A stretch of DNA of 64,000 bases from Acheta domesticus (Eukaryota; Arthropoda; Insecta; Orthoptera; Gryllidae), in contig JAHLJT010000631.1 of assembly GCA_031308135.1 (NCBI GenBank), positions 156,753,276-156,817,275 on the forward strand. The letters run 5' to 3'. Positions 20,242 to 31,690 of the stretch are shown one piece after another. The position numbers and the translations under genes were made by a program. Position 1 is the first letter of the stretch, and the number at the start of each line of letters is the position of its first letter. A model generated the notes under the pieces. It did not search any database and was not told the DNA's origin. It saw only the letters and a list, made by a program, of their open reading frames with translations.

Positions 20242-21725
20242 TTGTCATTTTCTTAATATTTCTGTTTCCTATTGGTAGAACGGAAATATTAATTTTAGAA
20301 TATTAAAGAACACAAAAACCTAGTCATAAATTGCAATTTTCTTTTAAAAATCATGTGCCGTTCAAGAGAAAATGGCGTTTTAGCACTACTAAAAGTGCGA
20401 AATTTGAAGCTCATTTTCACCGAAAATTTTTGACTTTTCAAAATACTTTATTTAAAGTTATTTGAAGCACTTACACTCAGAAATATAATAATGTTTACAA
20501 ATTGCTGGTAATGTGCATATTAAAGACGTGAGAGATCTTTAAAAAAATTACAATTATGTAATTTTTGAAAAAAACAAAAAGTAACTCAAAAAATAAACTT
20601 TACGCTATACTAAAGAGTGTAATTAGCACTATCCGTTACAAAAGGTTCAAGAAAAAAGTTGCAGCCATATACGAGAAAATGGCGTTTGAGCATTTCTGAA
20701 AAAGCCGAAATTTGAGCTACTTTTCACAGAAAACGGTTGTGTTTTCGAGAAAATTTACTTGTCATTATTTAAAGCATATATACTCGTAAATATAATAATG
20801 TGAAAAAATAGCCGATAATGTAAATATTAATGACGTGAGAGACAAGTAAAAAAAATTACAGTTTTGTAATTTTTGAAAAATCCAACGTATAGAGCAATAT
20901 GGCTTTTATGTCATTGATAGAGTACATTTACCACTATCCCTACCTAAAGTTTAAAGAAAAAATTTGGAGCCGTTTTTGAGGAAAATCTTTTTTTTGTAAT
21001 TTTTAAAAATTGCATATTGCACGCAATATTGCACGAAAACTACTAAAATTTTGAAAAAAATTTAAATGACCTTTATTAAAGAACTCAATATGCAGAACCA
21101 ATTTATTGGAAGAAAAAATCTCTATCTTCAATTTTGTAGTTGGAGAAAGACGCCGAAAAAAAGTCAAACTTTCACAATTTTCGAAAATTCAGAGAGCTGT
21201 ACGTGAAAATCGGACCTATGCCATATTAAAAAGTGTATTTTACTATATTCATACAAGAAATTCAAAGAAAAAATTTGGAGCCGTTTTTGAGAAAATTTTG
21301 AAAATCACCGGAGGGCTTCATATAAAGTACCCTCAAATTTTGAAGAATCTTTTTCAAAATCTCAAAGCTTTGACTAAAATCAGATCGACCGGGGAATATC
21401 CATTTTGGAAGAAATCGTATGTATAGTTTAGGCGCTAGCAATGTTCACAGACGGACAGACAGACGGACGGACAGACAGACAAGCGGACGTTTTCCTTTCA
21501 ATTGGGTTTTCGGTATCAAGGACCTAGAAAACAGGGTTTCTGGCTACACCACTTGTTAGGGGATTTTTTTCTTAATTTAGCAACTGGTTTTATCCACTTA
21601 TTCGTTTTCACGGCCCGGCAATTATTTTTTTCCGCCGAAAATTGGCCATTTTTTTCGCGCAGCATTACATTACTTTCCCTATACTACGTATATCACTCCG
21701 TGTATACGTACGTATACGGGAAAGT

Positions 21726-23674
21726 AAAAATTAACGTTGATCTATGCAACTGATTCACAGTTAAGGTACTGATATTTCAGATTGCGATTCAAAGCATACA
21801 CTATTTTATACAATCTCCTTAGAAATCATTGAATGGGCAGCCTAATAAAATTCTGAATCGACTACTCAGAAGGAAGAGCAACTTGCTGAAGAACACGCAC
21901 CGTTGAAAATAATACTGCAAAGAAGGAAGCAAATATGAATAATTCTCTAGGAAGAAGGGCAGCTTTTCATTATGACTCTCAATTTGACTATTTACACAGC
22001 TCTCACATTAAAATTGGTAAAATAGAAAATGTTTGTATATTTTGGTCAACCATATTGAACTTTTTTCTTCAATATGTGCAGGGAACTAATTCACTGGTAC
22101 CAAATTAAGCAATGGTCCTTTACATATTAAGACTAATCTATGCTGTTTCGTACATCAGTTGCTCCCAGTTAATTAATTTATTCATTTTTCTATAAAACAT
22201 TGTGAAAAATTAATTTACCTAAAAATATGTATGTCTAATCTAATAAAAAATTCTGGAACTCCTCAAGATCCATAGTATCTAGCACTTTAAATCAAATAAT
22301 GAAGCTAATATTGTTTTGTTAAGTGGTTCAATACATTGTCAATTTATTGTATACATATCATGTACAGGTTTGTGAATTAGTATTGCTCTTCGATGGTATG
22401 CGAGTTGCGATGGTATGATGAACTGATTTACCTAAACAAAAAACTACATGTTACTTGCACATAGGTCTTTAAACAAATATTTCTGTCGCCTTCAAAATAA
22501 GAAATTACATAGAAACAGGCAATTACATTTCAGCATAGATATTTTCATTAACTTTTATGATTATGATCCATCAATTACGTTACGACATCTATATCTATTA
22601 GTCCGAATCTATCTACTAGCGTGGGTACGCTCGCATGGGTATGCGAGAACTCTCGGATGTTATACTCCACTTAGAACAGTAAGTCCCTTCAAGATCACGA
22701 GTTGGCAGGAGATACATTTTTTAACCTTTCTTTATGAATAGGATAGAAGAAAAAATATGAAAAAGAGTTAGTTTCACAATTTGGCAATTTATTGAAAGTA
22801 TTGATATAATATATAAAACTCCTATCCTTTGGCTCGACAGCCTGCTACGGGGCTTGGCCGACCAGCGGTGACCCAGCCTCTGGGCCATGGGATAAGGAGT
22901 TCGTATGGTTAGTACGAGGACATTCTTTCACCGAATATACTGGTCTTCATAACTTTAGGGTAGGTTTTCTCATCGTGTGAGTCAAGTGAGTGATAGAGAT
23001 CTTGGACTTCGCTTGGAGAAGTAAATAGGGAGTAACGAGTTAATAAGAATGCAGGAAAACCGTTATAAAAGTATTTGAGAAAGTGAAATAGTATTGCGTA
23101 AGTTGTGATAGCTTCAGGGCAAAGGGAATGGAACAGAACGGACATGCAAGGTGACATTCGGCAAGAGTGCAGAGCAGCACGCCATGAAGGACATAGAAGT
23201 ACGTAGAAGGAATTTGTCTTTTTTCTAAGAAGATTAAGATTTTTTTCTCTAAGAAAATTTTTCTCTAATAATAAATAGAAAGAGAAAGAAAGCATATCCT
23301 TGCGTGATCTGTTAAAGAGTTTACCCGCGTAAAGTCAGAAGCCCTACATCGCTTACATCCGGTTGCGCTCGCACAATGCATCAACGAATGGAAAGTTAAC
23401 TCACATTTTAATTTTCTATACCGAAGAGCTCATGGTTGCTATTCGCGACAGCTTAGAGATGCTCATGGCCTTTGTACTGCCTTTGTGACTGCTCCATGAC
23501 ACATGCAGGTAAAGTGTTCGTGATCACGAATACCTCCTGTGTTCTCCTGACCAAACTGATATTTGGGTAACTTAGGAAAACTACGTAGTGCCTACAACAC
23601 TTGTTCATGCATCAATTGCACTCGTTATCTCTGAATACACGTCTGAACAGAAATGTTTGTAAGCGTGTAAACAA
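21726..23674. other. AT-rich intergenic stretch with one GC patch
   Basis: No gene is supported. A short GC-rich patch at about 22828-22895 (ggctcgacagcctgctacgggg...) stands out and could be a SINE or retroelement 3' end. CTCGCAT-gggt-ATGCGAG at about 22631-22648 is a perfect small hairpin. Confidence 0.5.
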
Positions 23675-24080
23675 ACTAGAAATTTTAAGAAAAAATGGAG
23701 CTATTTTTGAGAATTTTTTTAAAATGTAGAGGCTTTATGTAAAGTTCCCTCTAAAATTAAATATCGGTTTCAAAGTCGAATATCCGTATCATCTGATAGT
23801 TCGATCAACGAATATCAATTTTGGTAAAAATCGTGTGTGTAGTTTAACCGCTAGCGCCGTTCACAGACAGACAGGTGGATTGTCGAAGGACATTTTTTTT
23901 CTCCCAAGGACTCAGAAAAAGGAATTCGGACAATACATTGTTTTAGATAAAGTCATTAACTGCAAAGGAGCAAGAATTATTTCCGTATTCGATGTCAGGG
24001 ACATACTAAATATTTTTTGTCCAAAAATCCCCACTTTTTGCTATAGCATTACAATACTTCTTTGGCATACTGCATATATG
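23675..24080 (-). repeat. HINE copy M, decayed 5' half (minus orientation)
   Basis: Recognisable blocks on the minus strand include 'acggcgctagcggttaaac' with 'accaaaattgatattcgttgatcgaact' and 'gatacggatattcgactttgaaaccgatattt'. The GTCY tract is reduced to two or three units (about 23862-23875). The terminal hairpins have decayed. Confidence 0.65.
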
Positions 24081-24424
24081 TGAGTAGTATACAAGCAAAA
24101 ATTAAATAATTGATTTCCTTTGGAAGCTTTCCTACTACTTACGTTTGTACCTATCGTCTGCTTTTTGTGCCAATTAGATTTCTGGTTATTGATGAACTTT
24201 ATATCCAAGAAATTTCATGTTATAAATTAGTTTTTATTAGTTGGTTTCTTTTTAAAGTTCCATTTGGTTTTCATCGTTTTCTGCGCTTGTTCTCGTGCCT
24301 CTGGTCATCCCGAGTCCGAATTATTTCCTTGATGGCTTCGGCTGCAGTGTCCATTATAAAACTAATGTTATCCCCCTGTGCTTGCTAGCAACCAATTTCA
24401 CAGTTCGAATACTGTAATTGGGTT
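24081..24424. other. AT-rich spacer, nothing recognised
   Basis: The plus-strand frame at 24110-24388 is open but has no recognisable domain. Confidence 0.5.
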
Positions 24425-25275
24425 TCGCCGAGGGTATGTCATTTAAATGGAGCCCGCGATCGGCGAACATGGCGCTTCAGTGGCGGCGGCGGCTGCGTCC
24501 TCCCGTCGCGTCGCGTCGCGTCGGGTGGCGGGCGGGCGGAATGCACGAACGGGCGGGTGCTGTAGGTGAGGGACGGGTGCTCGCGGGGAGGGCGACAGGG
24601 TGGAATGGAAAAGGCGGGCGGGTGGCGTGGGTGAGGCGGATGGTGCTGATAGGGAAGGGGGAGGGCGAAATGGACAAGACGGGCGGGTGGTGTGGGCAAG
24701 GCGGGTGTTGGCGGGGCGGGCGAGAGGGTGGAATAAACGGGAGTGTGGGCGATTGGGTGTGGAAAATGGGGCTAGCGGGGAAGGCGAAAGAGCGGACTGG
24801 ACAAGGGCGGGAGGCTTGGGCGAAGTAAATGGCGCTGACGGGCAGAGAGAGTGCGGAATGGAGATGAGCGGGTGGTGTGGGCGAGGTACATGGTGCTGGC
24901 GGCGAGTGCCAAAGGGCAGTGAGGGGCGATAGGGACGAGTTGGGTGGGTGAGACGGGTGATGTGAGCGGGATGGGTGATACTGGCGGAGCGTGTGTTAGG
25001 ACCGAAGCGAGCCGCGTGGCAGGCAGGAGGGGCGTGGTCGGGGGCTCTGGGAGGTCAAGGGCCAGCGGCGGTCAGTGCGCGGTGCGTGTTCAGGTGGATG
25101 GGCTGAGCCCTGTTCAGGTGAGCGTGTTCAGGTGGATGGGTGGATGGCCCTTCCTACGGAGCAAGCAGATTGCGGGGTGGACGGGGGGTGTAATTGGGAG
25201 CACTGGGAGATCACTCAGCGCAGCGAGGGGAGCCGTTAGAGCGGCCGCGGGCGCGGGAAGAGACCGTCAGGGAAA
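24425..25275. repeat. G-skewed GC-rich minisatellite-like island
   Basis: The plus strand is dominated by G, with recurring motifs gcgggtggtgtgggcgagg, atggtgctgg(c/a)gg and gggtggaatgga at irregular ~50-70-bp intervals. Long overlapping frames on both strands are Gly/Arg- or Pro-rich composition artefacts. The sequence becomes more complex, and still CpG-rich, from about 25000 to 25275. Confidence 0.65.
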
Positions 25276-25860
25276 CGATAGTTGCACACGACGCGCGATA
25301 AGGAAGCACATAAGGGCCAGATGTGTGATAGACGTATTCATGGGCGAGGAACATTAATAAAGAGCAGGCGAAGTTACGAATTTGAGAAATTAGAGAAGGA
25401 ACGAACAAATTAATGAGTGAATTTATTGATAAGTAATGCGGATATAACAAAGATTATAACGAATTTACTGAGAAAGCAGAACCAACAGGCCAACAAGATA
25501 CCAATAGTTCGCTAAGTTGGAAGAATGAGATAAGGAAAAGAGAAACGATACAAGAAAAGACGCGACACAAAGGAACCTAAACGATTCATTGGATGTAAAA
25601 CGATAGCTGAATGAGTCAAGAAATACCAAAAAAGATGCCAAAGTCGAGTGCATGTAAACATAGAGGTAAGACGGAAATAATTTTCCTTGAGTTACTGTCG
25701 ATATTATTCTCAAGCCAACGGGATAGGCTAGAGGAACAAATAAACCTGCAGGAGATGGACGAGGAAGAGAAGGAGAAACATGAAAAGGTCGGCATAGGAA
25801 ATATCGGACATACATGCGTGCGTGGAGGCAGCATTCCATAGAGCAGGAATGTCGGCGGGA
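25276..25860. other. Purine-rich spacer, nothing recognised
   Basis: A/G-rich plus strand gives long lysine/glutamate or serine frames without a known domain. Confidence 0.5.
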
Positions 25861-26165
25861 AGACTCAAGGGTTAGGGGGACCCCCCCACACACACACACA
25901 CAACCGACTCGCCCCAGTCGGTTGACCTTCGCACGTGTGGCGCCGCCGCGGCCCGTTCGCTTTGCATGCGCAAACAGCCTGCGCAGCGCGGCGCGGCGCG
26001 GCGCGGGGAAGTCCCTGGGGGCACGTGGCTTCGCGGGCGTTCAATTTCGGGGCTGCGCAAGAAGGCAGCTGCGGCGCCGCGTCCGCTCTGCTCGTGTGCT
26101 GATAATTAGCTCGTTTCGCGACCGCCTGTGGTGCCCATTTGTGCGTGGGCGGGTGGATTATGGGC
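25861..26165. other. CpG-rich island with (CA)n
   Basis: Begins with a C-run and (CA)8 at 25881-25902. A CpG-dense segment with gcgcggcgcggcgcggcgcgg (about 25982-26005) follows. It could be a CpG-island promoter; no transcript structure is visible. Confidence 0.55.
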
Positions 26166-27825
26166 GTGCTGTACAATATTGGAAATAATTATAGCCAGCT
26201 CCGTGTATCGAAGAATTTCCTTAAATCTACATTACTAACTACCGTATGCGCGCAGAAATTGGAAGAAAACTATCGAATCTCATGCCGTGTGAGAGGTGTC
26301 TCGGGTTTTTGTACTCAGAAACACGGGATAAATACAGAAACAATTAGACAGTTGTGATTTTTACTGCAAAATCCAAGTATTTGTTTGTGCTATTCCACCT
26401 CTTCTCCTACTGCGTGTAATAACCGAATTCTCATACTCAATGTGTCACAGCTTACGACATAGCTGACATCATTGAATAGAAAGTCCCCGAAGTAGAGTCT
26501 GCCCGAATTAAATATTTGTTATTCACATATTCCTTTAAAGAAGAACTATATTTTTGATGTTCTTGGTCTGTAAATGATCTATTGTACTGAACGTATCCTA
26601 TGCTATCTCTGTATTCCTGAAGTCTGATTTCGTTAAACTATTTTAATTTATTGGTGAGTAGTACGAAACCATTTTATTTATTGTTCATGAGAGGTGTGCG
26701 TGCTACTTTTTTAAAAATCATTTTGTGGCGATTTTTTCGCAGCATTTTTGACAAAGCAGGCCATCAATATATATTAATACGTATGGTAGGGTGTCAATGA
26801 CTCCAGGGGATAGTTTATTTTTAAAAACTCCGATATCTCTCCTGAAATTCCATGGACATGATTGAAATACCAACTACTGTGTTGTCGTGCAGATTAGTTC
26901 TGGTAAGTAAATCATGGAATGTCAGAGTTAAATAATGATTCAGAAAATGTATTGCCTTTGCAGTAAATTGTTGTCCTCGCAGAGATGCTCATCGCTCGTG
27001 AGTGCAACAGATGGTGGCTCGCTCTCGCAAGCGCATTAGCTCTGTGCCTCACCCGCGAACTCAAAGGGGAATTCCTAGGAAGGGAAATTCGGCTGTGGAA
27101 GAAGAGAAAAGCCTACTTTTTGACTGTAGAAGAAAGAACGAAGGTTCCTTAAATGGCTCTCCTTTCAGCGTTAACAAATTAAATTAAGCGTTCATGAATG
27201 AATAATACTAATGTGTGTAGTATTATTCATAGTTTATTTTGTACACAATCTCCTTTTTGTAGTCTACTTTGTACTTGAACTACTTTTACTAGGTAAAATT
27301 ATTACAATATATACTAATAATAAGTAGAAGAACCCCTGAGTTATCATCGGACAAAAATCTGTAGAAAAGTGACAATGGCAAAGTACATCATGCGAACTGT
27401 AAAGAAATCAAAAATCCCAATATATTGTATCAAGTCGTCCAGTACGTGTTTTCTAAAACTAATGAAATGATTTATGTTTACAAATTCTGAAACAATTCAC
27501 TCACATTAACTGTGAATGTGTAGTTAGAAACGTTTCTGAAAAGGTAATTGAAATGTTGTATGTTGACCGACATCTGTACATGTTTGTTGCAGAGGACGTA
27601 AAAGGCAATTCTGCTTTTCTAACTCAACTTAAAAACGTAATGCATTTTAAAATAAAAAACAATTTAATTTTTTGTTAGCAGCCACATATATCAAACGGTT
27701 ACTGGGCATTAATTCTATATACACTTGATAAACTTTGCAGTTAAAATTACTGAATCATTGAACTTAAAAATCTATGTATCTTCGATTTACTAAGTGTATC
27801 CTTAGGATCATTGGCAACTGCTCCT
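26166..27825. other. AT-rich intergenic stretch, nothing recognised
   Basis: No gene, RNA or repeat family is recognised. Confidence 0.55.
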
Positions 27826-27985
27826 TAAGGGCGCTAGGGCGGCGCCCTCTCCAAAGAAACCGACCTCGGGAAACGTTTCTGAAATTCTTAAGTGTTATAA
27901 GGGCGTCTGCGTTTTAAGGGCGGCGGGGGCAAAGGCCCTCGGGAGTTTTGTCGCCGCTGGATCATTAGAACCAGTTAAAGCCCGT

Positions 27986-27987
<2 letters not shown>
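27826..27987. other. GC patch of unknown origin
   Basis: Stands out in AT-rich DNA: 'agggcgctagggcggcgccct' is nearly palindromic and 'aagggcg' recurs three times. It lies immediately left of the (TA)n tract. It could be a SINE or transposon fragment. Confidence 0.35.

Positions 27988-28048
<61 letters not shown>
27988..28048. repeat. (TA)n microsatellite, left flank of TIR element
   Basis: About 30 TA units. It abuts the inverted-repeat element that starts at 28050. A matching (TA)n tract lies at 30557-30601. Confidence 0.95.
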
Positions 28049-28051
<3 letters not shown>

Positions 28052-28706
28052 GGTGTCCCTTATATTGCCCGAAAAATTTTTTTTGCAATTTTTTTGGGGC
28101 TCACCCCCTAAATATTTTCCATTTGGTCATATTAACTCGAAAATAAAATTTCATCACAATATGTCGATATTAACCCGTGCCGACTTGAGCGTGAAATTTG
28201 AATGTTAGGGATCATTGGTTTTGTTGGGTTAAGTCAGTGGAAAACTATTGATACACTTTTAATATATAATTTTATATTACAATTTAATTCATTTTCAATC
28301 TTCAGACTGTGTTATAGTTTTAACTTTTCTCCTGGATACTTTTTTTCAGTGTTTCATTCTTGCAATATGCGTACAGTGAACGATGTTCTTAAACATCACA
28401 AAAAATTGCTTTCGCTCCTCATGAAAGTCCTCTAGTAGTCCATGAAAACCTTACATTAATTCAATAGGCCTTTCAGCGTAGTCATTCACAGCTTTCAACT
28501 TTATAAATAACCTTTTAGCTTCTAAATACGAGGAGTTGCATTACCAGGTCAAAGGACAGTTTTGAATAAAACTAGTATCCATCTTCAAGCAAGAGAAAAT
28601 ATCTGCTTTTGGTTGACACAAATTCGGCTATTGTTTTTATTGAACTTAAGATTAACGTGAATTAGGAGATGTATTGTATATTAACGAATTAATAATTAAA
28701 GAACTG

Positions 28707-28860
28707 GCCGGCCCCGTGTCCGAAATCGCTAAATCAGTAATGTCATGGCGATCTTGCACCGCAAGTCGTGTGTTCGAGTCCCGCCTCGGGCATGGGTGTA
28801 CTTGTGTATGTCATATGTGTGTCCTTTCACCCCTCACTATCATCATCATCATCATCATTC
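28707..28860 (+). repeat. tRNA-derived SINE with (TCA)n tail
   Basis: A degenerate A-box region (aaatcgctaaatcagtaatgtcatgg) is followed by a strong B box, TGTGTTCGAGTCCCGCC (28769-28785). An unrelated tract ends in (ATC)7 at 28838-28859. The layout is that of a tRNA-SINE. It lies inside the 28050-30556 element. Confidence 0.65.
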
Positions 28861-29777
28861 ATTTTCCATTCCTAGAGCTAACAATCCTGGGAAGTAACAA
28901 TCGGATCCAAGGTAATGCTGATCCCCCCTGATGAACTGTATTCTCAGAATCCCTGCGTGGTCCGAAGTGGCCTGATCGAAATAAAAATTAAAGAATGATC
29001 ATAGGGATACAATTGAGCTTACCATATGGTTCTCCATCCAATTTTTTACAAAAAGGAATATAAGACTCTTCCATGTGTAGATTTACTCAGGCTAAATTCA
29101 CTACCATTTTGATTTTGATTCTTATCGTCTACTTCATCATAAGAAAGCGGTACGATAGACAATTCTTCTAAGAAATACTACATACAATGTCTACATTTGT
29201 TAAATGCTTTTGAAATAATGGAATCTATCCTTTCAAGCGAGTTTACAAATTTTATAAACCATCTCGATGAGGAGTTTTTACAGCTGCACTGTCCTAAATG
29301 GTTTTACATAAATAGTTACAATCAAAAGACAGATATTATTTAAGGAATTTTTAATTACACAAGATAGTCTAGATTCTGATCTTAGCAGAAACGTTTCAAA
29401 TATTAAATATCTCTTGCCATCTATCGAGCTAGATGCATTATCCCGGGAAAATGTTTGTTACTTTCATAAACCCCAACATTTCTTTAATTTCGGACTCATT
29501 AAAGAATATTCCCATATTCTCTTTGCCACTTATAAAATTAATGGCATTAAATCTTTTCTAAATTACCTTAAAATGCTGAAAAAGTGGTGTCAGGATTGTT
29601 TGCTACATTACATATTTTACATTCAAACACACATTGTAAAACAAGTTTGAATATGTGATGACGGCACGGAAAGAACGATACCCTGTCCAAATTTTCTTCA
29701 AGAAAAACGTATACTCCTTCAAAACGTCAAATGTTTGTTGCAGTTTTATAACAGCAAAGAATTTGTAATCTTTTTTC

Positions 29778-30023
29778 TTATTGTATTGATCTTTGTTGCA
29801 CCCTTTCTTTTCTATCCGCGAGATGTTCGTCTAGTCCTGCAAGATAGCTTTCACATCCTGACTCTTTCTGCCGAAACAAAAACATCCTGTCTTCTTCCAA
29901 CGTAATCATTTGTAAAGCATTCGGATGTGCAATATCAAATAGATTGTAAAAATTATTTCTAAACTTTCCACGGTGTTTCGAAATATCTTCACACTTGCTT
30001 GCGTTTTTTGTAATTTTCTTCAC
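29778..30023 (-). pseudogene. Transposon-associated protein fragment (FDIAH...EEDRMFL type)
   Basis: An 81-residue stretch contains NLFDIAHPNALQMITLEEDR and CESYLAGLDEHLADRKERV. I associate this pattern with the N-terminal region of a large, multicopy family of uncharacterised arthropod proteins that look transposon-derived. No other part of that protein is recognisable in 28200-30400, so this is a remnant. The family function is unknown to me. A search against arthropod proteins would be decisive. Confidence 0.5.
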
Positions 30024-30555
30024 TCCGAATAGTACACGTTAAGTTTTTTTTGCGAACAATGCTGATTAGCTCTTGTCGGAATTCTTGCTTTCTTCCAAAA
30101 TAGCATGCACTCACGAGCCACAAGTTAAGAGCTTGCACTAACTGTTCATTTTACTTCCTATATGTTATAAAATAAAACTTCAAGCACGAGTTTATTTCAT
30201 GATAAATTGTGTCCAGTTATTTGGAGTTTTATATAAATAATTAATACTATCTCCTATTAAAAACACATGTTCTTCGGCACTGCATATGTCACTTACATAT
30301 GACATTATGTTAGATTAGCAACCTTTAAACACGAGTGACACGATCGATTAAAATTCATGTATTGTTGTGCCTGGGCTTGACTCAGCGGTTGGTGATAGCT
30401 CTGGACATGTCCGTCACGCGAATTCTCGCTCAAGTCGGCACGGGTTAGAATGCTCCGATCTCAACGAAATTTTGTAAAGGCATGTTTTAAGGTCATTCGA
30501 ACAAAATTGGAGGGTGAGCGGTCAAAAATTTGAAAGTCGGAAAATAAGGGACACC

Positions 30556-30556
<1 letters not shown>

Positions 30557-30601
<45 letters not shown>
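30557..30601. repeat. (TA)n microsatellite, right flank of TIR element
   Basis: About 22 TA units between the 28050-30556 element and the palindromic MITE at 30602. Confidence 0.95.
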
Positions 30602-30607
<6 letters not shown>

Positions 30608-30889
30608 CGAAAAATTACTTTTATTTTTTACATTAAACTTTATATTATACTTACATATACATTATATTTTGCTATATGAATGTGTGTGTATATATATATT
30701 TAGATTCTATATAAGGGAATATGTAGCATCATTCCATTGTTTCCATATTTCCCTAGTATCCACGGTCCTCTGAAACCAGTTATGCAGCCTTTATCGAAAC
30801 TCCGTATCGAAGGCTATAGCAAAATATAATGTATATGTAAGTATTATATAAAGTATAATGTAAAAAATAAAAGTAATTTTTCGATCCAA
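30602..30889. mobile_element. Palindromic MITE with ~75-bp inverted arms
   Basis: The left arm begins TTGGATCGAAAAATTACTTT (30602). The right arm ends with its near-perfect reverse complement at 30889. Pairing continues inward for about 75 bp (through tatattttgctata) with only a few mismatches. This leaves a ~135-bp unpaired centre that includes gtttccatatttccctagtatccacggtcc. The element is 288 bp, non-coding and inserted at a (TA)n tract. It fits a Tc1/mariner- or Stowaway-like MITE. Confidence 0.88.
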
Positions 30890-31139
30890 ACGATGTTTAT
30901 GTCTGTGTGTCTTGCTTTTTCAAGGGACCAAAGTACAATAAGCTGCAAATAAGAGGAGCAAGTAATTGATGAAGCATTTATCAGTATTTGATAACCATAA
31001 TTGGTAAAAGTGCATCAATTAGTCGAGCTAGAATCGAGGAGACACTTAATCATGAATATGGATCTTAAGAGATAATGTGTACGAACATGTAAAGTCGCGG
31101 AACACAAACACAGCAGGAAATACGAGGAATATGCATTAA

Positions 31140-31690
31140 GGGCGATCAGCGCCCACTGTCCGGGCAGGTAAAGGGCCAGCTGATACAGCAGCGCCCACAC
31201 AGAGACAGCGGCGTGGATAAACGTCAGCGCGCGTTCCCCGTCGAGTGCGCCCCCGGGTAAGCACGTGAGCCATGTTCGCCACGCGTCACACGGGTTCCAC
31301 CGCCTGCGAGCGCGGGCGGCGGGGGAGGAGGGGTCGGCTGTGGCGGAGCCGACGGCGGGGGTGGTGGGTCGCGGGTGGTGGCGGCAGGGGCGGTGGGGGC
31401 GGTTTGGGTGATGACGGCGGAGGGATGGGAAGGAGGCCGGAAGCAGTTTCATAAAAGGGAGAATGTCGGAGAGGCGGGGGAGGGACGGTGATGGCGTTGG
31501 GGAAGGGGCGGTGGCGGTGGCAGCAGCGGGGGAGATGGAGGCGCGTGGATGGCGGGGGCGGGGGCGTGGATGCCGGGGGCCGCGGGGACAGACAGGGCGC
31601 GCCATGCGGGTCGCTCTCAAAGCGTGATGATGCGATGGCCACTCGCTCAATGAGGTTTTGTTGCAGCCGCCTACACACTATTCCCCTCTA
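31140..31690. other. GC-rich, G-skewed island
   Basis: A plus-strand G-rich block with gcgggggcgg-type motifs at about 31310-31600 (for example gcgggggaggaggggtcggctgtggcgg). It codes only for Pro/His/Arg low-complexity frames on the minus strand. It could be a CpG-island promoter or expanded minisatellite. Confidence 0.55.

Larger units (their letters stand above)
18831..21725 (-). repeat. HINE copy F, full-length but split by a Crypton
   Basis: The 3' end is CTAG at 18831-18834 with hairpin GTGCC...AGCAC and subterminal repeat ACTTTCCCGTATT. The 5' end at 21725 reads ACTTTCCCGTATACGTACGT on the minus strand, followed by the standard 5' blocks and a GTCY microsatellite (about 21450-21490). 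It aligns throughout with the copy at 36269-37858 in reverse orientation. The alignment is interrupted by about 1.28 kb of unrelated DNA (18967-20241). Without that insert the copy is about 1.62 kb. The flanks tta/aat are consistent with insertion next to T. Confidence 0.93.
28050..30556 (-). mobile_element. DNA-transposon-like element with ~150-bp divergent terminal inverted repeats in (TA)n
   Basis: The left end (28050) reads inward GGGTGTCCCTTAT...GGGGCTCACCCCC. The right end, inward from 30556, reads GGTGTCCCTTAT...GACCGCTCACCCTCC. About 120-140 bp inside each end the 20-mer AACCCGTGCCGACTTGAGCG occurs, perfect and inverted (28172-28191 and 30427-30446). The two ~150-bp ends are therefore diverged terminal inverted repeats flanked by TA-repeat target. 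The interior holds a protein remnant (29778-30023) and a nested SINE (28707-28860). The superfamily is not identified. Confidence 0.65.

Noticed and set aside
24418..24932. Long plus-strand frames in the G-rich block
   Set aside because: Gly/Arg/Trp-rich low-complexity frames open in several phases and on both strands at once. This reflects G-rich composition, not coding.
27984..28208. Frame beginning with a Tyr-Ile repeat
   Set aside because: Translation of the (TA)n microsatellite.
31015..31650. 211-codon minus-strand frame
   Set aside because: Pro/His/Arg low complexity over a G-rich island, with overlapping frames in other phases. The non-repetitive end has no recognisable domain.
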